Shown piece after piece: positions 24,501-37,144 of a DNA stretch of 64,000 bases. Position 1 is the first letter of the stretch. Every line of letters begins with the position of its first letter. The translations under genes and the position numbers were made by a program. Source of the stretch: Umbilicaria muhlenbergii (Eukaryota > Ascomycota > Lecanoromycetes > Umbilicariales > Umbilicariaceae). A model generated the notes under the pieces. It did no database searches, had not been told where the DNA came from, and saw only the letters and a program-made list of their open reading frames with translations. The stretch spans positions 3,499,072-3,563,071 of the forward strand of contig KK106983.1 of assembly GCA_000611775.1 (NCBI GenBank), written 5' to 3'.

Positions 24501-27500
24501 AAATAGCTCAGACAAAGCTGTGGTTATATCATGTCATACATGTTTAAGTTGAATCATTAAATATGAAGCTGATGACTGCTTCTTAGCCAGCCCTGACTTA
24601 ATCCTCAGGGTCAGTAAATTAAAGTCTTAAAACAGCTGAGTTAAATCAACCTTCTGAACTCTACTGACAGTCAGTGCCACCTATCATGTAACTTTCAGCA
24701 TCATCATCAAATCAGAGCAGCAGCTGCAGAATGATGTCATCATTTATGAAATAACCTCAACTGCAGTCACAGCTCTGATTGAAGTAATTAATCATTATCT
24801 GCGCCTGTGAGAAGATAACAGCAACATCATCAACATCTCAGAGGATGAATGAATGAAAATATCACTGTTGAACAACTGACAAGAGCTTTATAAGCCTGAA
24901 TAAGTCAAAGTGTACCCGCTGAGCATGAAGGATCATAAAGTCATTGATGAAGCTTTTAATAAGCTACACAGGCAGGGCTGAATGACTTAAATGACTCAGT
25001 TGATGTCATTTACATACTCTTGTTTCATGATGTGAAAGTCTACGCCTAATGAACGGAAAGGCTGAGTAGTGGTTGATATTTGAGCACTGAACTGAATAAT
25101 TATGCTTGACGCTTACTCAGTATCAAGTTAATCAGACATTCTTGCAGTGATGCAAGAAGTGAACTTCATATCAACAATGAACTGCACCTCCTTCTTCTAT
25201 CAATGAAGGGTTAAATCTCAAGACTGTCACAAGCTCACTGTCTCTTCTCATCAAGGTCAAGAGACATTTCAAGTGACTGTTATGAGTTATAGAAACTCTT
25301 CAGCCTATGTTTAATGAATGATAAATTGAATTTTAAGGCCTCACAGACTCTTCTTCAGAGCATATGTTGATGACATCATTATTTTCATTAATGAGTCATT
25401 AAAAGAACACCTCAGTCACCTTGATCAGGTATTCATCACATTGAATGATATCAACATATGCTTATTATCAAACAAATCCTTCCTTGACTATCTTAGCGTT
25501 CAGCTACTTGAACAACAAGTTGACACCTTAAAACTTGTCATCACTGAAGACAAGTTGATCATCATAATTAATATTAAATTCCCCTGCACGCTCTCTGCAC
25601 TTGAGAAGTACTTAGGTATGACAGGTTACCTGAGGCAATACATACTTTACTACATCATCATCATAAGGCCCCTGCAGGAAAGAAAGACAAGATTGAATCA
25701 TGATTTACAAAAACTTTAAGTGGAAAAAAGATTTAATGAAGGAAAAATCAACAATGTTGAAGACAACATCTGCAAATCAATGACTGACAGAACTGTTATT
25801 GAGGAGCTTACCTTCTCTGAGCTTAACAACTTTCACCACTTACAAAGCTTGTTTTCAAGGTTCATTATACTCATCCACTATGACCTGAAACGTCAGCTAT
25901 ATGTGGACATGAACGCCTCAAAGGAATTCAGCTTCAGAGCTCATGTTTATCACATGAAGGAAGGTCACAGTTTTATTACAACTTCAGATCAAAAGAGCAT
26001 GAAGTTAATACTCTTCCTTAACAAGACTTTAGTTAACACTGAGACCTGCTACTGATCAACAGAACTGAAAGTCACAGGCTTTATATAATTAATCTGAAAG
26101 ATTCATCATATGTTGAAATCAGTGAAAAAACTCACTATAGTTTATACTGATCACTTCATCATCTTAAGCATAGTTCATCAGTCAAGCCTGACTTCAATCA
26201 CCTCAATTGACAAGATGAATTTATAATTAATTCACGTCAGCAAATTCCTTTAAAGGTTTCAACTCAATGTCTGACATAAGGCAGGCAAGGTGAATATAAT
26301 CTCAGACATTTTATCTCAATTAATCAGCTCTAGCAGCTCAGACCCTCATGATCAGTCTCTGAATGACTTAACAGTTGACACCCTGATGATTGATGCCCTC
26401 ATGATTAACGTCTGCTCTAGGCTAGTGAATCAAGCAGCTCAATTGAAGGATGTTGACATCTCAGAAGATTTTCTACTGATGAAGTATGCTTCAATTTATG
26501 CAGTCAGTCTCATTGAAATGAATGAAGCTTTTCAGATCAGACTTCTTGAAGCTTATGAGGATGAATCATGATGAGACTGTATTTAAAAGATGATATCAGA
26601 CAATAACATTTTAAAGAAAAATGCTGCAAAGCTTCTTTATCACTTAATTTGAAAGCTTATTTACTTCAATGATCTCAAACAAGGCCTTCATCTATGCATT
26701 CTGAAAGATCTAATCAAGGAAGTTTTTCAGTTAACTCATGATGAGTTGAGACATCCTGAGTATGCCTGTATGCACAAACGCTTAACACAAGGCCTTTACA
26801 TTCATAACTTATCAAAGCAGCTGCATGAGTTCATTAAGCACTGCCCTCAATATCAGTTAAATTAAACTCTCTGACACGCTCTTTATGAATTCATGCAGTT
26901 GATACTATCCCTGTCACAGCTCTTTTACATCATAACTCTTAATTTCATTCTAGAACTCCTGACCTCAATTGAAGACTACAACACAGTCATGTCTGTAACT
27001 GACAAGTTCAGCAAGACAGTCACATTTGTCTCTGATAAATTCACATGAGGAGGAAGAGAATGAGTGATGCAGCTATTAATTAAACTGAATTTATTAAGAT
27101 GAGGCCTACCAAACACTATCATATCAGACCATGATGTTCAGTTTGTAGCAGGCTTGTGAAGAGCAATATTTAAGCATCTTCATGTTGATTTATTCTACTT
27201 TACTGCTTATCACCCGCAGACTGACGGCGCCTCTGAAGTCATTAATCAACAGGCTGAAATCACCTTACGTTATTACTTAATGATGATGAATAATTTAGCT
27301 GAGTGACTCATGATGCTTTCACGCCTTCAAGTCACCTCAAATAATGCATACTGATCCTCAACTCATCAGACACTAAATGAGGTGCTCTATGATTTTCAAC
27401 TGAGTGAAGTGCTCAACTTACTTCAAATGAACATTCCTATCAATGAACCTACCTTCATTGATGAACTCATTCATACTGAGCATGACCGCGGTTCTATCAC

Positions 27501-28202
27501 AACAGTCAAAGCTCATTCAATGGATGAAGAACACGCTACTGAATGAGCTAAACTACAGGAAGCTTGAAGAAAAAACCTTCTACTTATCATGTTCACCTAC
27601 TGATCAAGCCATATAAACGTCAAAGACGTCATTGCTTGAGCAGTCATGCAAGCAAAGTTTTATTATGATGTCAATCAACAGCCTTGATTCTTCTCCATCA
27701 GAGATGAGGTCTTACTAAGGTTACATCATGAATATAAGCTTTCAGGAATCATGAACTGAAAGCTTAAATGACAATTCATCAGCTCATTCAAAATCACTGA
27801 ATGAGTAAGACGCCTTGTCTACCACTTAGACTTACCTCCTGCATGAAAGATTCATGACGTCATCTCCATAGCTCATCTAGAGCCAGTTAGCATGAATGAC
27901 CCCTATGACTGACCTAGACCTTCACACCCCCCTTTGATAACAGTAGACGGCGCTGATGATCATTATGAAATTGAAAGACTTCTCTGAAAGTGAGTGAGCC
28001 GCTGAGGCCGTGGTTTCTCCACTGAATATCTCATGAGATGAAAGAGTTATGGATCAGAGTATGACGTCTGATATAACATGAAGGACTTGAGAGAAGTGAA
28101 GAAGTTAATCAAGAAGTATGAGAAGCATGTGTTTAAAGAGCAAGAAGAAGCACTACTTTAATTAATCATCAAGGTGATGACTTTTCTTTGTTGATGACAG
28201 AA

Positions 28203-28353
28203 TGTTATGATTATATCATGACTTCACTGTCATACTAACTTCTCTAGTTTACCTAGTTAGATTTAGCGTAGTTTAGCTTGTATATAGCAGGCTTCAGCGT
28301 CATTACTAGAACAACAATTCTTTTACAACTCAACATTTGATGTATGCTTAACA
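28203..28353 (+). repeat. 3' LTR (151 bp)
   Basis: Partner of 21424-21574. It is followed directly by GTATT, the same five bases that precede the 5' LTR. Confidence 0.9.
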
Positions 28354-28985
28354 GTATTACTTTCATCCTCATTGTACCTTTTTAATTATTAATTTTGTAT
28401 AATTAAGGTTATATAACACCTTTTTATTATGTATTTTATATTATTACAGACTTTAATTATATATCTTCTTTATAATAAAGAATGTTATAATTTAAGAATA
28501 ATTAAAAATAAACTTTAAATTTTAAAAAATTGAATTTCTTAACTTAATTTTTAATTTCATAGTGATTTTGAACTTCTAATATATATAAATAATACATTGA
28601 GGTTATATAATCTGATTAGATTAATAAAATCTATTTAAAAGTTTTAAGATTTATTTAAAAAAAAGAGAAATCTATTTAAAAGTAAGCTTTAAAGACTATC
28701 TTAATTTAAAATAATATTAATGTTTATTTTGTCAACTAATGATTAATTATAGAAACAACAAGACTATGTAAAAAGATAAAATTTATAAAAACTACTAAAG
28801 AAAAAGTATTAATAAGTATAATATTAAAATAAATGTTAATTCTTAATAAGTTTTCTACTGATAAGCTAAACACAAGAGAGAAAAAATATGAAGAAGATCA
28901 AAGTGCTAAAACTTCTTTTCAGTACTTAAAGTCATTCTTAGTTAATGAGTAGTTAAATAAAAATAATGTATATTGTTATCTGAAT
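28354..28985. other. Extremely AT-rich non-coding tail of the repeat block
   Basis: Runs of A and T with poly(A)-like and TTAAAA words, and no reading frame or repeat partner. Composition switches abruptly near 28985-28995 (CAACCGGCCAGACGGC) to balanced, CpG-containing DNA. Confidence 0.65.
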
Positions 28986-29426
28986 TACTTCAACCGGCCA
29001 GACGGCTTTAGGAGGTTGAAAGCAGACTTTCAGTGATCACTATTGTTCTGAAATCTGACCAGTCATTACAGGTATCACTGCAGATGATGAAACATGATAG
29101 GTTGCACCTGAAAGCTGAAAATGGCAAAGAATGCGGCTGAAAAATATACTCAATCACTAGCGCCGGGCAGCGGGTGCCTTGCATAAGGCAGGTACCTTCA
29201 AACCGCCACTTTGATCATCCCCTTTCACCCGCACTCTTCAATGCGCCCGCTCAATCTGACTGTATGATGCTTTATCAAGCTCCCTATTTTCGGTGTTTAG
29301 TATTGCTGAAACCTGTGGTTCACGCAACTGTCTACTTCCGATACATTTAGTCGGCCGCGAATCGCTCAAGGATGCTGGCGTTACACCCCCTTTAACACCC
29401 AAGAGCCTTCCCTGACTTTACAAAGA
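28986..29426 (+). promoter_or_regulatory. Upstream region of SOG2
   Basis: The first balanced-GC sequence after the repeat block. It holds an interrupted palindrome, TGCCTT-GCAT-AAGGCA (29175-29190), directly followed by GGTACC, resembling AAGGTACCTT-type words seen in fungal promoters. There is no TATA box I would defend. The region ends at the SOG2 start codon. Confidence 0.4.
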
Positions 29427-32400
29427 ATGGCCAAGGAACCGACGAATGGTGATGGTTGGGGTGGGCCCCGAGAAGCTGTTGACGGCTACCGGGCCTTGCA
29501 GTCGTTTCAGCTGAGCCTTTGCCCTCCGGACCACGATGGCATTAGCTGTGAAAGTCCCGCGCAGGAGTCGTTTCAACAGGGGGAGCCCGGAGTACATAGG
29601 ACTCAAGGAGTCACTATCTTCAAAGATGCTGTTGAAACCGCGCGAAGAGCAATGCCCCAAGCTCTCGATACTGGTGAAATGGTTGACGAATTGAAGCTCA
29701 AGTTGACTGTGGATCTGAGTCACACCCACCTTGAAGACATACCGCAAGAGGTTGTGGATATCTTGAAGCGAGATGTCGAGAGGTAATAGTCTCCCTCTAT
29801 CGTCGTTCCGTCTCGTGATTATCGTTGCAATTTCCCTGGACGTTTTGTTTCCGGTCCAGTTGGGTGTTGGCTTTCTGACAACGATCACAACACAGGCTCG
29901 TTTTATCACATAATCAAATCTGGCATCTTCCGTACAGATTTTCAGAATGTACGCCTCTGAAATATCTCAACCTTCGAGCCAACAGATTCAAAGAATTTCC
30001 TAAAGCGGTGAGAGCTCTATGGCTTCTTATATACGAAGAGGATGTGCTGATAGACCTGAAGATATATAAATTGCCCCAATTAGAGATACTCGATCTGAGC
30101 CGCAATAAGTTGAGCAGGATACCAGAAGAGATTAAGAACATGAAAGCTCTGCGAGTCCTGTCTGTACTGAATAATAACATCGATGAAGTACCATTCTGCA
30201 TCGGATATCTGGACACTCTTCGAGTTCTAAAATTGGCCGGAAATCCTCTGACTCACGATCTGAAACGCATTGTGGATAGCATAGACGGGTCTCCTTCTCG
30301 GAGCGCAAGCGACTATGAGAAAGATGCTCTCCTAACTAAAAAGGTGAAGAAATACCTCAAGGGAGCAGCAGCGAGCGAGTCTGGCGGGGAGTCGAGGTAA
30401 GTAATATATGAGCCCTATGCAAGTGTTAGCAGGCTGGTATTGATATGTGCTCTAATAGCGAGGGTCCGCTTGAAACACCTCGTCCCTTCAAGAGACCTCC
30501 AAGCATACGCTTTCCTGTTAATCCAACTACTAGTGGCTCCGAGTCTGCTTCAGATCTTGTATCTCCAGGATTTTCGAGACTACCTACTCAGACTCGCGCG
30601 CACTATCGCGTGGCTTCTGGTCAGAATGCGGCTCTGCAAACCGCAATGCGCCGTCCGGGCCCTTCCCCTGTATCTGTGGGAAATGAGCGTAACAGAAGCA
30701 ACAGCGAGAGCGTTCTCCAGGCAACTGCGGCTCAAAACATCCGCAACAAACGTATGGGTATAGTGCCAAGAAGGAATTTTGATCTAGGTACTGTTGACGA
30801 GACACGCACGAACCGTTTCAGCCACCACTACCGTGGATTGAGTCACGGCTCGGTCCTGCGTGAGAAGCACAGCAATGGTATTAGGCATGGTTCCGCGTAT
30901 CCCGCAAGCCCTTCTCTTGGTGAAAGGCAAGGAAACACATTCGTCCGACGCTTATCAAGCCTGCCTGAACACAAACGAGATTCTCATCATCCCAACAAGT
31001 TCATTGAAGCAGCCAAGGGTGTCCTTTGGTCGCTACATCAGGTCCATCCCTTGGTTGCGACCCTACTTAATGTGGTCGGGGAGGGCGCCTCGAAGAGATC
31101 AAGCCTGGAACGTGTCTATTATAATGCCTCCACGCACCTTCACGAGTTGGACAGGGAGCTACATAATTACGACACTATATTCGACGCTAACAAAGTAGAG
31201 AAAGCGCGCTCGAATACCAAAGTTCGTAATGCTTGCAGGGCTTGCATCATGGCTTTCCAGCAAGTTGGCAGCCTGTTGTTGTACAGTGTACGTCAATTAG
31301 TCTCTGAAGGAGATCCACGTTGCATTCGAACCCTGCTTCTCCTTATCTACGGTAGTCTGGTGGAGGCACGAAACGCTTGCTCAAATCTCGGTGTTACTAT
31401 CAGCAATGTCAAGAGTAGCCAGGACCGGGAACCAGCTATCTTTGCCGCTCAAGAAGAGCGTCCGCAACCTACTCGCGATAGATCTGCGACACCGACACGT
31501 GATCGTCCGAATGGATTGAGACGTCTCCGAAGTGCAACTACTTCCCAGCAATCGAACACTTATGGTCACTATAACACGGTTGCAAATGGACACTCAACCG
31601 TGCCTCTCTATGCCAATGGTCGGAGTCGCTCCAACAGTCGTACGAGTACAATGAGCAGCTCAGCCGCCAGCTCTGTTGCGAACACACCATACTCCGAAAC
31701 GTTTAACGTAACGAGCATAGTAGCTTCTCAAAACAGTAATCCCAACACGACACGCATTTTCGATGACTCGCAACAAGATGCGCTTTTCGGCAAGATTTTC
31801 TTGACCCTCAAGGACTCCGTTAAACATGGCCTTCGAGTATGCCCTGCTGTGATCCTTCAATTCACCAAATGCCTTGAAGTGGCACAGAACTCAGATGCTG
31901 GAAAAGAGATTGTCAAGTTATGGAGTCGACTCATACGTCGCAGCCGGTTCTGCATGGAGATGTGCGAAGTGCTCAAACTGCGCCTCTCTACGATAAAGCT
32001 GGGCTCCCGTAACGACCGGGACTTTTGGAAGCTGTGTATCAAGTTCATCGACTCTTTTGTCAAGCTCCTGTCCGGAATCCGCGAGGCCAAGTTGCTGGAT
32101 CTCGTCCCGCTGAACATCCTCCAGACCTTGCGCCCCGTCCAGAAATCCAGCAGGGATGCATTCCTCTACATCAGCTCTTCTCCTTGGGTCGCACTACTCA
32201 ATGACAGTACCCCTGCTATACCATCCTTCAATGGACATCGCCGCGGCTCCGGTTCCGGCGCCAGCTATAGTCCATACATGACCTCTGTACCTGCCACACC
32301 ATTGTCTGCGGCCTTGGGCCCGGCGGCACAAGCTACCGTGCCGTCGACACCGGCTTCAGCAAATTCGCTCGACCGGTCTTTCCAAGGCGATGTTTTTCAG

Positions 32401-32451
32401 CGTGCGGATTCGCTACTCAACATGCAGCAAACGATGGTTTACCGCCGGTAG
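29427..32451 (+). CDS. SOG2: SOG2-type leucine-rich-repeat protein of the RAM/MOR polarity pathway
   Basis: Four exons fit: 29427-29782, 29896-30007, 30062-30396 and 30459-32451, giving 931 residues. The first acceptor was chosen at 29895 because it restores an unbroken repeat (R-LVLSHNQIWHLP, then TPLKYLNLRANRF). Leucine-rich repeats cover about residues 90-220 (LTVDLSHTHL, LEILDLSRNKL, LRVLKLAGNPL). A long serine-rich linker and the helical Sog2 domain follow (HPLVATLLNVVGEGA, then ILQFTKCLEVA). In yeasts and moulds Sog2 is a cytoplasmic partner of the Cbk1 kinase module (RAM), acting in polarised growth and cell separation. The family call rests on the LRR plus Sog2-domain layout. It is the first intact gene beside the repeat block and is convergent with CCE1. 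Confidence 0.88.
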
Positions 32452-33050
32452 CGGACTGCAACGTTGTTCCCCATGGGTCTCACAGCCATCTTCGTTGTCT
32501 TTCGTGGCGTCTGCACGAGTACTCTACAGAGTATGTGGTATTCACAAGCGTTCGTCGATGGCATATCTACGGCGTTATTCGCTGCCAAATATGCAGCAGG
32601 AAGTGCTTCTTCCACGAAAAGAGGCTTACATATCAACGTACTCGGTGGATTTTTGGGCAAGTCTTTGGCATCGGCGGCGCTTCATACCAGCTTTTGTTCG
32701 GGCATGTGTATATGGAAGGATGATTGTAGCGGGTCTATATGGAGATTCTGCAACGATACCACGACACTTGGACCTCGAGCTTCCTTTCGCATCATGGCAT
32801 GCTCTACCATCTCAGCATGATCTCACTCTTTATGCATTGCAAAGATACCCATAACGCGTCATAGTATCAATTCAGTCTACATCTCTTGGTTAGCATGTTG
32901 TGGCTGTAACGGTTACATGTGACGTCTGTAGCTTGTATATAATGTAGTGATATAAAAACCCGTATCTTGTGAGCTCTCTCCACTAGTGTACCAACTTCAA
33001 ACTTCCAGGAGCCAACTACAAGTACCCAGCCACGAGCTTCGTCAAGAGCT
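32452..33050. other. Intergenic region between convergent SOG2 and CCE1
   Basis: It presumably holds both 3' ends. A plus-strand open stretch at 32464-32820 (118 codons, two hydrophobic patches) has no recognisable relative and no supporting context, so I do not call it. A TATATAATG-like stretch lies at 32937-32945, in a plausible position for neither gene's promoter. Confidence 0.45.
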
Positions 33051-33132
33051 TCACATTTGCCGTGAAGCTTTCCCGAGCCTTCTCTTCCTCCCTTGCTTGG
33101 ACGGAGTAACGGACTCAACTCCACTGGCTTTC

Positions 33133-33838
33133 TTGGAACCTCCGCGACCCAGCTCCACTGTAGGCACCGACTTCTTCTGTGGCAACGCCTCCAGCCCTCC
33201 AGCCAGGACCCTCCTCCTGTTCTCCTCCCACTTGATCCAGGCCATCCCCTGTAAAAGACAATCCGCCAGATCATCCAGCTTTCCCATCTCCGCCGGCACC
33301 ACCTCCGCACCCGCTGACCCCAGAACTTCTTTCTCTTCCACCATGGCCTTCTTCCTGCCCTGGCGCTTCTGTAGATACCCTCGGCCTACTTCGGCAGTCC
33401 GTCCCTCGAGAGTGAAATGGCTTCGGTCCTCGAGCCAGCGTCCCACGATATCGATCTTCGCATTCTTCGTCTTTGCAGTCTTAGCTTGGGACCTTCGCGA
33501 CCCAGCTCCACTGTAGGCACCGACTTCTTCTGTGGCAACGCCTCCAGCCCTCCAGCCAGGACCCTCCTCCTGTTCTCCTCCCACTTGATCCAGGCCATCC
33601 CCTGTAAAAGACAATCCGCCAGATCATCCAGCTTTCCCATCTCCGCCGGCACCACCTCCGCACCCGCTGACCCCAGAACTTCTTTCTCTTCCACCATGGC
33701 CTTCTTCCTGCCCTGGCGCTTCTGTAGATACCCTCGGCCTACTTCGGCAGTCCGTCCCTCGAGAGTGAAATGGCTTCGGTCCTCGAGCCAGCGTCCCACG
33801 ATATCGATCTTCGCATTCTTCGTCTTTGCAGTCTTAGC
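33133..33838. repeat. Perfect 353-bp tandem duplication within CCE1
   Basis: Unit 1 is 33133-33485 and unit 2 is 33486-33838. They are identical over almost all of their length, differing only at a few bases in their first ten or so positions. Because 353 is not a multiple of three, the reading frame changes when the second unit is entered on the minus strand. Confidence 0.95.
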
Positions 33839-34519
33839 CGCCGAAGGTTTCGCCGCTTGTGTCTCGGTTCCCGGATCAGTATCCTCGAGCCAGAACTTGG
33901 TGACTTTCCCCGGGGCAACGGAATGCACTGTCCCAGTCCAGAGCCCTTGCGCCTGAAATGCTTTCAGCACAGCGTAGAGCATCGCTTCGAACATATTGAC
34001 GCGCAGGGTCCATTCTTGCACTGAGGAGCCGCCCATGGAGCGGAAGCGTTGGCGCTCGATGAGGATTTGGGTTGGGGGGGAAGGGGGGGTTAGGAGGAGG
34101 GTGGAGATTAGGGCGTAGGCGTGCTGGGAGTAGGTTGCTGGGTCGAAGGCTTCTTTAGTTTTGGGTAAGGGGGTTGAGGAGGCGGGATCCTCTCGTGGGG
34201 CTTTTTGCGAGATCGCGAGGCGGGCCCAGTCTTCGAGGATGGGGGGAGAGGGGGTTGGATTGCTGGTCCAGTTGGAGGGGAGGGCTAGGCGGCAGTATGC
34301 TAGATTGCGGATTCCCATATCGATGCTGATGATTCTGTGGGTCTTGATTTGGTCATCGTTATGGGGTTGGGCTGATGAGAAGCGGTCGAGTTGAAGGCCT
34401 TGCAGTAGTCGAGAGCTCAGGATCGACTTGGTTTCGCTGGAGTTGATTCCTGTGGCGTTTGCTATGGTCTTGAGTTGGGCAAGCTTGCAAGTGCTCAGCC
34501 ATGAAAGTCTTGAAGCCAT
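33386..34519 (-). CDS. CCE1: Mitochondrial cruciform-cutting Holliday-junction resolvase, C-terminus altered by duplication
   Basis: A 377-residue single-exon frame on the minus strand. An N-terminal SAP-like helix pair (residues 1-42) precedes the RNase H-fold Cce1/Ydc2 catalytic domain. Acidic motifs are visible: Asp67 in IISIDMGIRN, Glu155 in ILIERQRFRS, and Asp298/Asp299 in GKLDDLADCL. The enzyme resolves recombination intermediates of mitochondrial DNA. The tandem duplication starts after residue 227. The core is complete, but from about residue 345 the frame enters the second unit out of register and ends in an arginine-rich tail, stopping at 33386. With a single unit the protein would be 371 residues and end at 33051 with a basic GRKRRLGKASRQM tail. 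The gene is divergent from GLR1, 600 bp between start codons. Confidence 0.85.
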   Translation of the reverse strand: MASRLSWLSTCKLAQLKTIANATGINSSETKSILSSRLLQGLQLDRFSSAQPHNDDQIKTHRIISIDMGIRNLAYCRLALPSNWTSNPTPSPPILEDWARLAISQKAPREDPASSTPLPKTKEAFDPATYSQHAYALISTLLLTPPSPPTQILIERQRFRSMGGSSVQEWTLRVNMFEAMLYAVLKAFQAQGLWTGTVHSVAPGKVTKFWLEDTDPGTETQAAKPSAAKTAKTKNAKIDIVGRWLEDRSHFTLEGRTAEVGRGYLQKRQGRKKAMVEEKEVLGSAGAEVVPAEMGKLDDLADCLLQGMAWIKWEENRRRVLAGGLEALPQKKSVPTVELGREGPKLRLQRRRMRRSISWDAGSRTEAISLSRDGLPK

Positions 34520-36578
<2,059 letters not shown>

Positions 36579-37144
36579 AGCAAAATTTAGATAGTACTGG
36601 ACCACGAGGGTATAGGGCCATCATAACCAGCTCAGGAAAGAATTCATGACACCAGTACTGTTTCAAAGCCTCAGATTGACTTGCTTCCTCTTCTTCTTTT
36701 ACACATCAACTTTGATATCGCCAAGAGCGGGATGCAGAACATCAAGCCACTCGAGCTTAGCTTGCCACGCTTGCGTGGCTGGGGTGTTGGTCTGTGCTCA
36801 GCTGTAACTGATACGTATCGGAGTGCTCCCTGACAATGAAGCAGCGACGCCGACAATAAACTCCGACCCTCACTGTCCTTTCATTGCCTCATACAACGCG
36901 CCATTGAACCAACCGGCTCGGTGCCTCATCTGGCACAGTTTGTTTTCCTCTCGCTAAACAGCAGTGCCTGCGCGGCGCAAACCACCCCGTGCCAGCTGCG
37001 GAGCAACCTGACGTTGTTGGTTTTGATCCAATGAATAAGACCTTTTGAGGAAACTGGGCGTTTTGTCCACCACGGCTTCGCGGTTCGTTTATTCTGTTCA
37101 TCGGAGTGCCGACGCTGGTGTCGCTATCTTCTCCCTCTTGCAGC
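36579..37144. other. Intergenic region between GLR1 and KEX1
   Basis: It holds the GLR1 3' end and the KEX1 upstream region. No further gene, RNA or repeat is visible, and no clear TATA element. Confidence 0.5.

Larger units (their letters stand above)
21424..28353 (+). mobile_element. Complete Ty3/Gypsy chromovirus with 151-bp LTRs and GTATT target duplication
   Basis: LTRs at 21424-21574 and 28203-28353 start TGTTATGA and end TTAACA. GTATT lies immediately outside both ends (21419-21423 and 28354-28358). Gag covers about 21780-23400 (RAQLIRTNLNTCL, then LRHAKSVNIESIENQLTF). A C2H2-like finger (CCLKAF..NNALHKHV) sits near 23695-23745. A protease-like stretch (CTVSLINQGFLKKH) lies near 23970, reverse transcriptase at 24850-25650, RNase H at 25720-26250, integrase at 26640-27850, and a chromodomain (HYEIERLL, then FSTEYLMRWKSYG) at 27960-28120. 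It is the least decayed element here: open stretches of up to 111 codons survive (25720-26055). Stops in gag and pol still make it inactive. Confidence 0.9.

Noticed and set aside
1-28985. TGA read as tryptophan (alternative genetic code) in the retroelements, because TGA sits where Trp or Arg is expected
   Set aside because: TAA and TAG stops and missense transitions are also present, and TGA often replaces CGA (Arg) rather than Trp. Host genes in the same window use the standard code.
29418-29909. Minus-strand 163-codon frame opposite SOG2 exon 1
   Set aside because: It is a shadow of the leucine-rich-repeat coding sequence on the plus strand, which has clear family motifs and introns.
33051-33614. 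A separate minus-strand gene of 187 codons
   Set aside because: It is the CCE1 3' part read in the first duplication unit. It has no start context of its own and overlaps the CCE1 frame.
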